From an uncultured Dorea sp. (GTDB lineage Bacteria > Bacillota > Clostridia > Lachnospirales > Lachnospiraceae), in assembly GCA_910584615.1 (NCBI GenBank), contig CAJUAM010000001.1, positions 92,789-156,788 of the forward strand: DNA of 64,000 nucleotides, written 5' to 3'. The position numbers and the translations under genes are program-made. The notes below the pieces were generated by a model. It was not told the origin of the DNA, searched no databases, and saw only the letters and a list, made by a program, of their open reading frames with translations. Below are positions 55,201 to 62,696 of this stretch, piece after piece. Within the stretch, counting starts at the first letter, position 1. Every line of letters starts with the position of its first letter.

Positions 55201-55600
55201 CCGGATCTTCTTTATAAATATTGGCAGCCAGAGTAATGGACTCTATACTGTAATCTGCAAAATAGTACCAGTTCTTTTTCCGCTGATAACCCAGCATAAG
55301 GAGCGGAAGTCCTTCACTGGCAACAAAAGATATCACAGCGCCGAATAATGTCATCATGATACCGGCAGACAATAATAGAAAGACGATTCCTATAGCATGT
55401 CCTAATGGTGTTACCGGCGTCAGGTCGCCGTAGCCGACCGTAGTGAGCGTGACCAGAGAATACCATAATGCGTCGCCGAATGTGTGGATTGTTGCATCTG
55501 CGGCATTGTGTTCGGAAAGATAAAGCAGAGTCAGCAGGCTGATATATATAAACATCAGGACTGTAGTCATGTACAAGTAGATTTTATTTCTTCTTTTCAT
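55166..55600 (-). CDS. N-terminal part of a split potassium channel: pore domain
   Basis: 144 codons. Two membrane helices flank the pore loop TTVGYGDLTP (selectivity filter TVGYG), as in two-helix potassium channels. Start at 55600 has AAGGAGA 9 bases upstream; the upstream longer frame is not needed. The frame stops after YGEKKG* where the A8 run ends; one base back, the sequence continues for about 380 residues into the RCK- and RyR-like gene. Full-length protein would span 54025-55600, about 525 residues. Confidence 0.78.
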   Translation of the reverse strand: MKRRNKIYLYMTTVLMFIYISLLTLLYLSEHNAADATIHTFGDALWYSLVTLTTVGYGDLTPVTPLGHAIGIVFLLLSAGIMMTLFGAVISFVASEGLPLLMLGYQRKKNWYYFADYSIESITLAANIYKEDPDAVIIYGEKKG

Positions 55601-55700
55601 AGGATGCGGTCTCCTTTTTAAAATATGGTATTCGTATTTTGAAGCGTTATTCAATATCCGCGTAAAAATATTATACCATATAAAATCTTGAGATTTGATG

Positions 55701-56165
55701 TTAAAATCTTGAATTTTCGTAATTGTAGGGAATACTTGTGCCGGCAATAACGTCTTCAATTTTATTTATTATTAACCAGTCGTCCATATTTCCTTGATGT
55801 TCAAAATTAAGGGGTGCTATTTCCTCGACATTTTCAAATTCCACTAAACACAAACATTTTTTATGCCATCGTGTTTTCTGCTTTTCAGAAAGATTTAATT
55901 TGTTTTGATTTTGATCCAATATTTTTGTGATTTCATCATCAGTCAGCTTCACATAATTTTGAACTGTCTTTACAACTGCTGTTGCTGTTACTCTGGCACT
56001 TCCTTTCTCCATAAAATAAAGACGCTCTCCTTCGAAAACCCGGCTGTGCGGAATCTTTCTGCCTGCAGCGCCACGGACAACCATGCTCTTTGTTCCTACA
56101 AGGATCTTGTCTAATACTTTTTCTCCTCTTTTTCCTGTGTTATCACAATAAACTAAATGTACCAT
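55701..56165 (-). CDS. ASCH/PUA-like domain protein
   Basis: 154 residues. VVRGAAGRKIPHSRVFEGERLYF and VTATAVVKTVQNYVKLTDDE form the ASCH-like core (conserved basic loop, then strand-loop-strand), which suggests RNA or nucleotide binding. GAGGAGG precedes the start. It starts 3 bases after the stop of the AraC regulator, so both are one transcript. The function is unknown; relatives are often called hypothetical. Confidence 0.6.
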   Translation of the reverse strand: MVHLVYCDNTGKRGEKVLDKILVGTKSMVVRGAAGRKIPHSRVFEGERLYFMEKGSARVTATAVVKTVQNYVKLTDDEITKILDQNQNKLNLSEKQKTRWHKKCLCLVEFENVEEIAPLNFEHQGNMDDWLIINKIEDVIAGTSIPYNYENSRF

Positions 56166-56168
56166 TTT

Positions 56169-57032
56169 CTAGTCCTCCTCTATAATTGGTATCCATATTT
56201 GACTTAGGTAATTAGTGTCGTAGGAATTTCCGTCACTGTACCATTCTAATTCAGGATAAGGTGCGTGTCTGAAAGGATATTTTACCAGCCATTCTTCGTG
56301 GAGATATTTCCAGCCCTTATGAATAGACTGCGGTATCATACCTATACAGTCAAATATCGCCCAGGTTGTTTCCGGCAGTACAATTTCTGTAAATCCGTCT
56401 GGTAAATCTGTATCTGATATTACCATAATAGAATATTCTATCTCATTGGAATATTCATCATAATAACTAAATAGTCCGAACATCCCTTTGGGATTTCCCT
56501 GATCCAAAGATATCAGGTCCGCAAAAATGCCGTTTTTTTGGCAATTGTTCCAAAATTCAGGGATTTTTGAAAAATGCTCGTTATTCACACATGAAATCTT
56601 GGTGCTCTTTCCAATTAAACGTAAACTTGGCTTTCGTTCTAATTTCCACGAATATTTTTGCTTGTCTGCAATCTGCATTTTAGGCATAACAGTTAATTTA
56701 ATGTCTTTTTTCCGTGCTTCTTTAGGAGAGACACCATGAAATTGCTGAAATGCTTTTGTGAATGAGGTCGGCGAATTATAGCCATATTTATAGCTTATAT
56801 CTACAATACGAAGATCTGTGCTTTTTAAATCATAACCAGCTAAAGTTAATTTTCTGGAGCGAACGTATTCAGCAAAGCTGATACCATTCATATAAGAAAA
56901 TACCTTTTGAAAGAAATCAAAGGAACAACCCGCCATTTTTGCTATTTCATCATTGCTGACAGGCTCTTCTTTCCTTTGCAGATGGTTTTCAACATAGTCA
57001 ATAATATTTTGTAATTTTTTATTCCATTCCAT
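56169..57032 (-). CDS. AraC-family regulator with GyrI-like effector domain
   Basis: 287 residues. Start at 57032, 11 bases after AGGAGG; the longer frame to 57170 lacks a site. The AraC-type double helix-turn-helix is residues 1-105 (NDEIAKMAGCSFDFFQKVFS, VDISYKYGYNSPTSFTKAFQ then QFHGVSPKEARK). The C-terminal half is a GyrI-like/BmrR-type effector-binding domain (LRLIGKSTKIS, GFTEIVLPETTWAIFDCIG, EEWLVKYPFRHAPYPELEWY). Such proteins sense hydrophobic drugs or small amphiphiles. Divergent from a MarR gene 200 bases away. Confidence 0.88.
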   Translation of the reverse strand: MEWNKKLQNIIDYVENHLQRKEEPVSNDEIAKMAGCSFDFFQKVFSYMNGISFAEYVRSRKLTLAGYDLKSTDLRIVDISYKYGYNSPTSFTKAFQQFHGVSPKEARKKDIKLTVMPKMQIADKQKYSWKLERKPSLRLIGKSTKISCVNNEHFSKIPEFWNNCQKNGIFADLISLDQGNPKGMFGLFSYYDEYSNEIEYSIMVISDTDLPDGFTEIVLPETTWAIFDCIGMIPQSIHKGWKYLHEEWLVKYPFRHAPYPELEWYSDGNSYDTNYLSQIWIPIIEED

Positions 57033-57171
57033 AGTTGTAAAATCCTCCTTTCCTGAACTATATTTTATCATACAGAGATTCGATTTTCCGCTCACTTTAG
57101 GTACTGTCCGGATAACATATAAATCCATATTTTCTGTAAAGTGTTTGCAGGAGTGACTTCTATCATTCATA

Positions 57172-57217
57172 TTGACATATTAGTAACTTGTTGCTATAAT
57201 TGGAAGCGCAACAAGTT
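57172..57217 (+). promoter_or_regulatory. MarR promoter with palindromic operator
   Basis: TTGACA (57172-57177), 17 bases, TATAAT (57195-57200): a perfect promoter. Perfect 10-bp arms AACTTGTTGC (57185-57194) and GCAACAAGTT (57208-57217) surround the -10 box. A dimeric regulator bound here would block RNA polymerase, so autoregulation by the following MarR protein is the natural reading. Confidence 0.85.
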
Positions 57218-57235
57218 GACTATAAGGGGGATTAC

Positions 57236-57727
57236 ATGAATTTAGATGAGTTGACTAAAAAATTTTCAAATTCTACGGAAAACCAAAGAAAGGCTATTTT
57301 CAGTACATTATTTATCGCCGGAAACAAGCTGCAGACCCTTTTTGATAACCGTATTCCGGATGTATCGTTAAAGCAATTTATGTTATTGTCAATTGTCAGA
57401 CAGTCAGAGGAACAGCTAACATTTACCCAATTAGGAAATTTGCTGGGCTGTTCAAGACAAAATATCAAAAAGCTAGCTGATGTTTTGATGAAAAAAGGGT
57501 TTATTATCATTCAGAAAAGCCTCCATGATACAAGAGCTATGTGTATCTGCCCCACAGAAAAGGTAAATGACTTTTATACAAACGACTTTTTTGAATATCA
57601 AGAGCAATTAAAATATCTTTTTGAAGTTTATACAGACAAAGAGATTGAAACTCTTTTTACCCTATTAACAAGACTGTATGCCGGAATAGAAAATTTGGAA
57701 AAGAGAGCTGCCAATGAAAAAAAGTAA
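57236..57727 (+). CDS. MarR-family transcriptional regulator
   Basis: 163 residues. ATG at 57236 after AAGGGGG; 20 bases behind the palindromic operator. Winged-helix domain: LKQFMLLSIVRQSEEQLTFT, QLGNLLGCSRQNIKKLADVL, MKKGFIIIQKSLHDTRAMCI (about 45-110), with the D-x-R wing motif. Probably represses itself and the downstream flavodoxin. The ligand is unknown. Confidence 0.9.
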   Translation: MNLDELTKKFSNSTENQRKAIFSTLFIAGNKLQTLFDNRIPDVSLKQFMLLSIVRQSEEQLTFTQLGNLLGCSRQNIKKLADVLMKKGFIIIQKSLHDTRAMCICPTEKVNDFYTNDFFEYQEQLKYLFEVYTDKEIETLFTLLTRLYAGIENLEKRAANEKK

Positions 57728-57782
57728 AAAGGTGCCGCTAATAACATTTTTTGCCGCAAATTAAAGAGGGAGATTTAAGCAG

Positions 57783-58304
57783 ATGAAAACAATCGTGATT
57801 TACAATTCACAGACAGGATTTACAAAGCGTTATGCCGAATGGATAGCAAAAGAAACGGGGGCGGATTGCTTTGAATTATCAGCCGCAAAAAAGAAAGATT
57901 TGGATACATATGAAGCGATTATTTTTGGAAGCTGGGCTTGTGCAGGCAGTATCAATAAAATTAGCTGGATTAAAGGAAATATAGATAAATGGGCAGATAA
58001 GAAGCTGATCGTATTTTGCGTTGGAGGAAGCCCGATAGACAACCCGGCAATTGACATGGCTCTTAAACGGAATTTCAATGAGTCAGAGCAGAAAAAAGTA
58101 AAGGCATTTTACTGTCCGGGAGGGTTTAATTATGAAAAAATGTCTACACCATATAAACTCATGATGAAAATGTTTATAAAAACACTTAAAGTGAAAAAAG
58201 ATAAGACGGAAGAGGAACAAATAATGGTAAAAATGATTTCTTCGTCTTATGACATTTCAGACAAAAAGTATATTGAACCGATTTTGCGATATCTGAAAGA
58301 ATAA
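57783..58304 (+). CDS. flavodoxin-domain protein
   Basis: 173 residues. NSQTGFTKRYAEWIAKETG is the phosphate-binding loop of the FMN site, with YEAIIFGSWACAGSI (about 40-54) and FCVGGSP as the second FMN loop. Similar proteins are menaquinone-dependent protoporphyrinogen oxidase-like or act in quinone reduction. Co-regulated with MarR (55-base gap), which suggests a role in redox or drug stress. Confidence 0.88.
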   Translation: MKTIVIYNSQTGFTKRYAEWIAKETGADCFELSAAKKKDLDTYEAIIFGSWACAGSINKISWIKGNIDKWADKKLIVFCVGGSPIDNPAIDMALKRNFNESEQKKVKAFYCPGGFNYEKMSTPYKLMMKMFIKTLKVKKDKTEEEQIMVKMISSSYDISDKKYIEPILRYLKE

Positions 58305-58375
58305 CTCACGTTATCTGGTCTGGCGTACAAAATCAGTATACAATCAAAACATCTGATACTTTGGGGGGATCCGGT

Positions 58376-58841
58376 ATGTTTTCGTATGAAGAAATACAAA
58401 AGTACAATGAAACAGATATTCGTATTTACAAATATATTGTTTCTGATATTGATAAAATACAATACATGACCATTAGAGAGCTTGCAAAAGAGCTTCAGGT
58501 ATCTACGTCTACCATATTGCGTTTTTGCAATAAAAACAATTTTGACGGGTATTGTGAATTTAAAGAAGCTCTGAAAAAAGAAATTACTTTACAGGCTGCC
58601 TGTCCGCCTATGGAAGATTTGCAGGAACTTTCTGATTTTTTTACAAGAGCTAATTCAAGTGCCTTTGAGGAAAAATTATTGTTTGCTAAGTATCACTAAT
58701 TCCCCATTTTCAACTTTAGCGAAATTGTCAGATTGGAATTTTTCTTATAACTTAAATACCAGACGGATTAACGGGGGATATAACGGAACAACACAGATCC
58801 CTGTCATTTTTGCCATTGAAGCGCTTGCAAAAAGAATATAA
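58376..58841 (+). pseudogene. RpiR/MurR-family regulator with internal deletion
   Basis: The frame from 58376 encodes an intact RpiR helix-turn-helix (DIDKIQYMTIRELAKELQVS then TSTILRFCNKNNFDGYCEFK) but stops at 58699 right after EEKLLFAKYH. From 58701 another frame reads ITNSPFSTLAKLSDWNFSYN and ...TTQIPVIFAIEALAKRI, the last part of the SIS sugar-binding domain of this family. About 80-110 residues in between (most of the SIS domain) are missing and the frame is shifted, so the gene is inactive. A GGGGGG site precedes the start. Confidence 0.85.
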
Positions 58842-58905
58842 AAAACAGCCTGTTACTTGATTTGCAACAGTATTTTTTCTATCATGTAACATGGAGGTGG
58901 TACTA

Positions 58906-59505
58906 ATGACAGAATTAGAAAAATGTATGGCGGGAGAATATTATAACTGCCACGATAAAATCTTTTTGGATATAAAAAGCCATGCAAGAAAATTATTGCA
59001 GAAATATAATGTTCTTGCATATGAGCAGAAAGCAGAAAAAATAAATATTTTAAAACAGCTGTTTGGAGGAATTGGCACAAATGTATCCGTCGGTCTTCCA
59101 TTTATCTGCGATTATGGAAGAAATATCTATATTGGAAATAACGTTTCCGTGAATATGAATTGCACATTCGTAGACTGCAACAAAATAACGATTGGCAATA
59201 ATGTGCTGATTGCTTCAAATGTGCAGCTCTATACAGCAACACACCCTGTTGAACTGTCAGAAAGGCTTACACCAAACTGGAATATGGAAACAGAACAGTA
59301 TTTTTGCCGTACCTACGCATTGCCTATAAAAATTGGAAACGGCTGTTGGTTGGGCGGGGGTGTGATTGTCCTTCCGGGCGTAACAATAGGCGATGGTACT
59401 GTTATAGGGGCCGGAAGTGTTGTCACAAAGGATATACCGGCAAACTCACTTGCAGCAGGCAATCCTTGTCGTGTAATCCGAAAGATTAATGGAGGAAATA
59501 TGTAA
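58906..59505 (+). CDS. sugar O-acetyltransferase (maltose acetyltransferase type)
   Basis: 199 residues. MTELEKCMAGEYYNCHDKIF is the Maa-type N-terminus. The left-handed beta helix follows (ICDYGRNIYIGNNVSVNMNC, NVLIASNVQLYTATHPV with the catalytic His), ending IGNGCWLGGGVIVLPGVTIG and GAGSVVTKDIPANSLAAGNP. It transfers acetyl from acetyl-CoA to maltose, galactoside or similar. ATG at 58906 has GGAGGTGG 5 bases upstream. Confidence 0.94.
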   Translation: MTELEKCMAGEYYNCHDKIFLDIKSHARKLLQKYNVLAYEQKAEKINILKQLFGGIGTNVSVGLPFICDYGRNIYIGNNVSVNMNCTFVDCNKITIGNNVLIASNVQLYTATHPVELSERLTPNWNMETEQYFCRTYALPIKIGNGCWLGGGVIVLPGVTIGDGTVIGAGSVVTKDIPANSLAAGNPCRVIRKINGGNM

Positions 59506-59521
59506 TTTTTCATTTATGTAA

Positions 59522-59878
59522 CTAAATTCCACAATATAATTCTTCATTAAATCTCGTAAAAGCGGTTTCTTTTATATAGAGTTTTTCTAAGTCACAGTCA
59601 GATAATTTTGCGGTATCGTTTTTCATGCTAAAGCAAAATCCATACCAATCACCTCCGCCTGTCTGTGCAAAAGGGAATATTTGTTTTGATGGGTCTTTAT
59701 CCCAAAAGGGAAAGTCTTCGTAGTTTTGTAAAGATTCTTCGAACGAAAAAGGCTCCAGGTCTGCGCCGAAAAATTTATAATCTAATAAATATTGGGGCGC
59801 GGTATAGTCAAACATTCTATCTTCAAGTAAAGTCTTATATAGTTGAGGAAATTCAAAGTGATATTTATTTTTTAACAT
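59522..59878 (-). CDS. SMI1/KNR4 (YrhA-like) family immunity-type protein, possibly shortened
   Basis: 118 residues. YDYTAPQYLLDYKFFGADLEP-like opening and the core FPFWDKDPSKQIFPFAQTGG then GDWYGFCF are typical of SMI1/KNR4 proteins, which neutralise secreted toxins in polymorphic toxin systems. The usual later part (a hydrophobic strand with a His-Asp) is replaced by KLSDCDLEKLYIKETAF, so the C-terminus may be truncated or exchanged. Last gene of a four-gene minus-strand cluster (16-base gap to its neighbour). Confidence 0.7.
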   Translation of the reverse strand: MLKNKYHFEFPQLYKTLLEDRMFDYTAPQYLLDYKFFGADLEPFSFEESLQNYEDFPFWDKDPSKQIFPFAQTGGGDWYGFCFSMKNDTAKLSDCDLEKLYIKETAFTRFNEELYCGI

Positions 59879-59893
59879 ATGAACAGTCTCCTT

Positions 59894-60295
59894 TTAATCT
59901 TTTTGTCTTTTGCAGATACATAAGCTTTCAAATGCAACCTTGACTAGAGAAGTTGGATTTATAACAAAATCGGCAGATGTTATTTTATTATTAAAAAATT
60001 CAACAGATGTATCGTGGTCAAGGAACTTATTGAGGTTCAAATATTGCTCGATTTCATCCGTGAGAATAATCGCAACCCGTTTCAGGTGCTCATCCGGGAA
60101 ACCATTTGCAAAATGAACGCTTTTCATCATGCGTTTTAATTTTGTCTGCGGATAGGTCTCTTGAAGCTTTTGCCTGAGCAATAGGACAATTTCCTCATAG
60201 GTCTCGTTTTTTAATTGATCCAGATCATCCAGTTTTATAATATTTTCATCGTGAAGGTGTCTGGCAAGCGCAAATGCGCTCTCTTGTAAATCCAT
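59894..60295 (-). CDS. unknown protein of the immunity/antitoxin-like cluster
   Basis: 133 residues. Helix-rich, starting MDLQESAFALARHLHDENII; further on LRQKLQETYPQTKLKRMMKS and FANGFPDEHLKRVAIILTDE. No known domain, signal or membrane segment recognised. AAGGAG 5 bases upstream. It is 13 bases downstream of the NADAR-type gene and 16 bases upstream of the SMI1-type gene, so one transcript is clear. It may be an immunity or accessory protein by context alone. Confidence 0.6.
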   Translation of the reverse strand: MDLQESAFALARHLHDENIIKLDDLDQLKNETYEEIVLLLRQKLQETYPQTKLKRMMKSVHFANGFPDEHLKRVAIILTDEIEQYLNLNKFLDHDTSVEFFNNKITSADFVINPTSLVKVAFESLCICKRQKD

Positions 60296-60308
60296 GATAA
60301 GCTCCTTT

Positions 60309-60959
60309 CTAAATCAAGGTATCGTAAACGATATGTTCTTTGTGATATTGTATAAAATTCTCTCTTGAAAAATCCGGCAGCTTTCCATACTCATCAAGCA
60401 AAAGTCTGATCATCGCGGCAGCTCTCGCCTGAGTATTGATACTTTTCGCGGGATTAAACTCAATATCAGTAAAGTAATTGTAATTCAAGATTTCTCTGAT
60501 TTCGTCCACTGTAAATGAATTTCTTACCGCGGCAATATAGATGAAATCATAGAATACTGTTTTGGGAATTAAAGGAAAATCCTCATTTTGATAGCGAAAA
60601 GCTTTTAGGTTTCCAGAATTATGCAGCCGTTCATCACGTTTGGCATCTTTCGGCAAAACATTGAGTAAATCAGGATAGGGGCCGCCGTTTGCAAAAACTT
60701 TAGCGCTCTGGAAAATATTCTCGAGAGTATAGTTATTTAACCTGAGATTGAATGCGCTTAAGTTTATTCCGATAGCTTCTTTGCTCTTCGTGCTGACTTC
60801 TAATGGTCTTGCGTCTGCATCTGCTTTTAGGATCGCATGATGCAGACTCTCTATAGACTTTTGCTTTTGAGATATTGCAAAACCGGAAAACCATTCAAAT
60901 GAAAATATATCCTGTACAACTTTTTTCTGACGGATAAAAAATGCCGGTCGTTTTGCCAT
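60309..60959 (-). CDS. NADAR-type antitoxin-like protein (DarT1-associated family)
   Basis: 216 residues. The pattern FEWFSGFAISQKQKSIESLH, LSAFNL, AKVFANGGPYPDLL, DAKRDERLHNSGNLKAFRY and DIEFNPAKSINTQARAAAMI closely follows the DarT1-associated NADAR antitoxin family as I remember it. NADAR enzymes remove ADP-ribose from guanine bases in DNA, reversing DarT1. A DarT gene is expected next to it; none is seen here, the upstream neighbour being an unrelated unknown protein. AGGAGG precedes the start. The family assignment is from motif memory and should be tested. Confidence 0.65.
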   Translation of the reverse strand: MAKRPAFFIRQKKVVQDIFSFEWFSGFAISQKQKSIESLHHAILKADADARPLEVSTKSKEAIGINLSAFNLRLNNYTLENIFQSAKVFANGGPYPDLLNVLPKDAKRDERLHNSGNLKAFRYQNEDFPLIPKTVFYDFIYIAAVRNSFTVDEIREILNYNYFTDIEFNPAKSINTQARAAAMIRLLLDEYGKLPDFSRENFIQYHKEHIVYDTLI

Positions 60960-60974
60960 GAGATTCCTCCTAAA

Positions 60975-61454
60975 TTAAAGATAGACACTATGCCCAGGAG
61001 TCCAAATGTCGATTAAAAAATGGTATTCATCCCGGGAATCGAGACCGCATTCCATGATGCGGCTTAAATCTGTTTCCGCGATCAAAAAGCCTGACACGTT
61101 TTCCTGGCTCTGCCACAAAGCGGCCACAGCGCATTTTAGATCTAATAGTTTGATTTTGCTCCATAAACCGCAGTAATAATAATACTCTCCCTGCTCTTTT
61201 AGTTCCATAGTGTCAATGATCCAGGAGTAGATCTTTTCTTTGGAAGATTTATAGGGCAGCCTGCTGTATGGTTCCGGATTATCCGGAAATGTGGAAAAGT
61301 ATGCCGCGGTAAGTTCGTTCAAGGCCGGATTTGGGTTTTCTCCATAAAGCTCTGATACTGCGATGCCGGATAGCTGCTTTAGATTGTTTTTGGCAGATTG
61401 TATGGCTAGTTTCTGTGTGATCAGTTTTTGTCTTTCTGTCATATTTTTATCCAT
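60975..61454 (-). CDS. unknown protein upstream of the NADAR-type gene
   Basis: About 159 residues from the ATG at 61454 (AAAGGAG upstream; the frame extends to 61526 without a ribosome site). Helical N-terminal half, then EYYYYCGLWSKIKLLDLKCA and an Asp/Glu-rich end (ECGLDSRDEYHFLIDIWTPG). No ADP-ribosyltransferase motif is visible, so it is not recognisable as DarT. It starts 20 bases downstream of a protein-like remnant and is 15 bases before the NADAR gene: operon-like. It might be toxin, antitoxin or immunity; undecided. Confidence 0.55.
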   Translation of the reverse strand: MDKNMTERQKLITQKLAIQSAKNNLKQLSGIAVSELYGENPNPALNELTAAYFSTFPDNPEPYSRLPYKSSKEKIYSWIIDTMELKEQGEYYYYCGLWSKIKLLDLKCAVAALWQSQENVSGFLIAETDLSRIMECGLDSRDEYHFLIDIWTPGHSVYL

Positions 61455-61473
61455 ACAGCTCCTTTCTCGGTCC

Positions 61474-61641
61474 TCACCCCAGATCCTGACTATCCTGGAC
61501 ATATCCTCCTCCCTCTGGCTTATCAAGCTCAGTGCCGGAAAATGTCTCTTTCAGGGAGATGATATCCGTCTGTTTGTCTGCGGGATACCCAATCAGCGTC
61601 AGACTATCGTCTGTATCGCAGATGTAATTATTCCCGATATG
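61474..61641 (-). pseudogene. C-terminal remnant of an unknown protein at the head of the cluster
   Basis: A minus-strand open frame of 55 codons with no start codon reads as a convincing protein end: NNYICDTDDSLTLIGYPADK, then LKETFSGTELDKPEGGGYVQ and DSQDLG, stop at 61474-61476. It lies 20 bases before the unknown gene and shares its strand. It could be the surviving tail of a large secreted toxin or surface protein that once headed this operon. The identity is unknown. Confidence 0.4.
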
Positions 61642-62005
61642 TCATTAGCTTTATTATATAACTTTGACTTACTAAATGGAATAGACTTTCTGAAAACTTT
61701 CAAACAATAATTACAAAGGGATAGCTGGCGGTAGACAACGCAGAACCCTCTGGAAGTGTACAATGCACTACTTTTTTAGGTGGTGTATCGTTATGTTCTC
61801 TTTCGGCAGGGCGTTTTTTCTACATTCCCCACTCCAAAAGTCCTGTGGTTTATGGTAGAATGTTTTCAGCAGTAAAATACCATCGTTCTTACTATGCTTC
61901 ATGTCCTCAACTTGTACCGTTTTGCCGCATTTTGTTTGTTCTGTGATAAATTTTACAATCAAAATAGTTGTGATACAGTTCGTAAATCAAGGTAAATTAA
62001 TTTCT
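61642..62005. other. non-coding stretch between the NADAR cluster and the restriction-gene fragment
   Basis: No clear gene. A minus-strand frame of 64 codons (61768-61962, TTG start) has no ribosome site and no recognised domain; it may be the decayed end of another mobile-element gene. No T-run terminator or strong palindrome was identified. Confidence 0.35.
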
Positions 62006-62680
62006 ATGGACATTAGAGTAAGTGAAGAAGAATTAGATAAATACAGGGAGACTTATAATATGATTACCGTAAATGAATTACGAAGTGTGCTAAAATCATT
62101 TGGCTTCAAAGAAAAAGAAGATAAATTTACAAATACATATACAAAGGGTGCAAGTATAGAAGTCGATTTCAGAAAAAAGACGATTACATATGCTCCCGTA
62201 GATGAAGATTTTAAAGAAGGAATTTTTCCTGCGAAGGAAAAGCCATCAAAAGGTTTTGTGATTCATCGTAATACAACACTTAATTTTAGTACAAACGAAA
62301 GTTTTGTTTGTCTTGTTTGTGTTCATTTACTTCTAAAAAAAGGATATGAGGCAAAGCATATTATTATTGAACCGACATTCAAAGTAGGCCATGTGAATAA
62401 ACCTTCGTACGGAGATGTTCTTATTCTTGACAAAGAGTATAGTCCACTTGTTTTGATTGAGAATAAGACTTTTGGAACAGAGTTTAGTAAAGAATGGAAT
62501 TTGATGCAAAAAGATGGCGGTCAGCTTTTTAGTTATTTGGGACCACTTGTAAACGAGATGGGGCTTTGTGAAAATCTTGCGCTATTCGCTGCCGATTTTG
62601 ATGATAAAGACATAATTCTAAAAAGTCATATTATTTGTTTAAAAATACACAAAAAAGGAATCTTTTGCAATTTTACCTGA
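62006..62680 (+). CDS. N-terminal fragment of a restriction-modification protein (HsdR_N-like nuclease domain)
   Basis: About 224 residues starting MDIRVSEEELDKYRETYNMI. The domain contains a PD-(D/E)xK-type core: KPSYGDVLILDKEYSP and LVLIENKTFG (Asp, then Glu-Asn-Lys). This is the layout of the nuclease domain placed before the DNA methylase in type I/IIG-like enzymes, which normally continue for several hundred residues. Here the frame ends at LKIHKKGIFCNFT* just where the next domain should begin, and an ABC transporter follows, so the gene appears cut. It is probably a non-functional remnant of a defence locus. Confidence 0.6.
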   Translation: MDIRVSEEELDKYRETYNMITVNELRSVLKSFGFKEKEDKFTNTYTKGASIEVDFRKKTITYAPVDEDFKEGIFPAKEKPSKGFVIHRNTTLNFSTNESFVCLVCVHLLLKKGYEAKHIIIEPTFKVGHVNKPSYGDVLILDKEYSPLVLIENKTFGTEFSKEWNLMQKDGGQLFSYLGPLVNEMGLCENLALFAADFDDKDIILKSHIICLKIHKKGIFCNFT

Positions 62681-62696
62681 AACTTTTCCCTCCAAG

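Noticed and set aside
60975..61454. Reading the gene before the NADAR protein as DarT1
   Set aside because: No ADP-ribosyltransferase motifs are visible, so the name would rest on position only.
61768..61962. Minus-strand 64-codon frame
   Set aside because: TTG start, no ribosome site and no recognised domain; kept only as a possible remnant.
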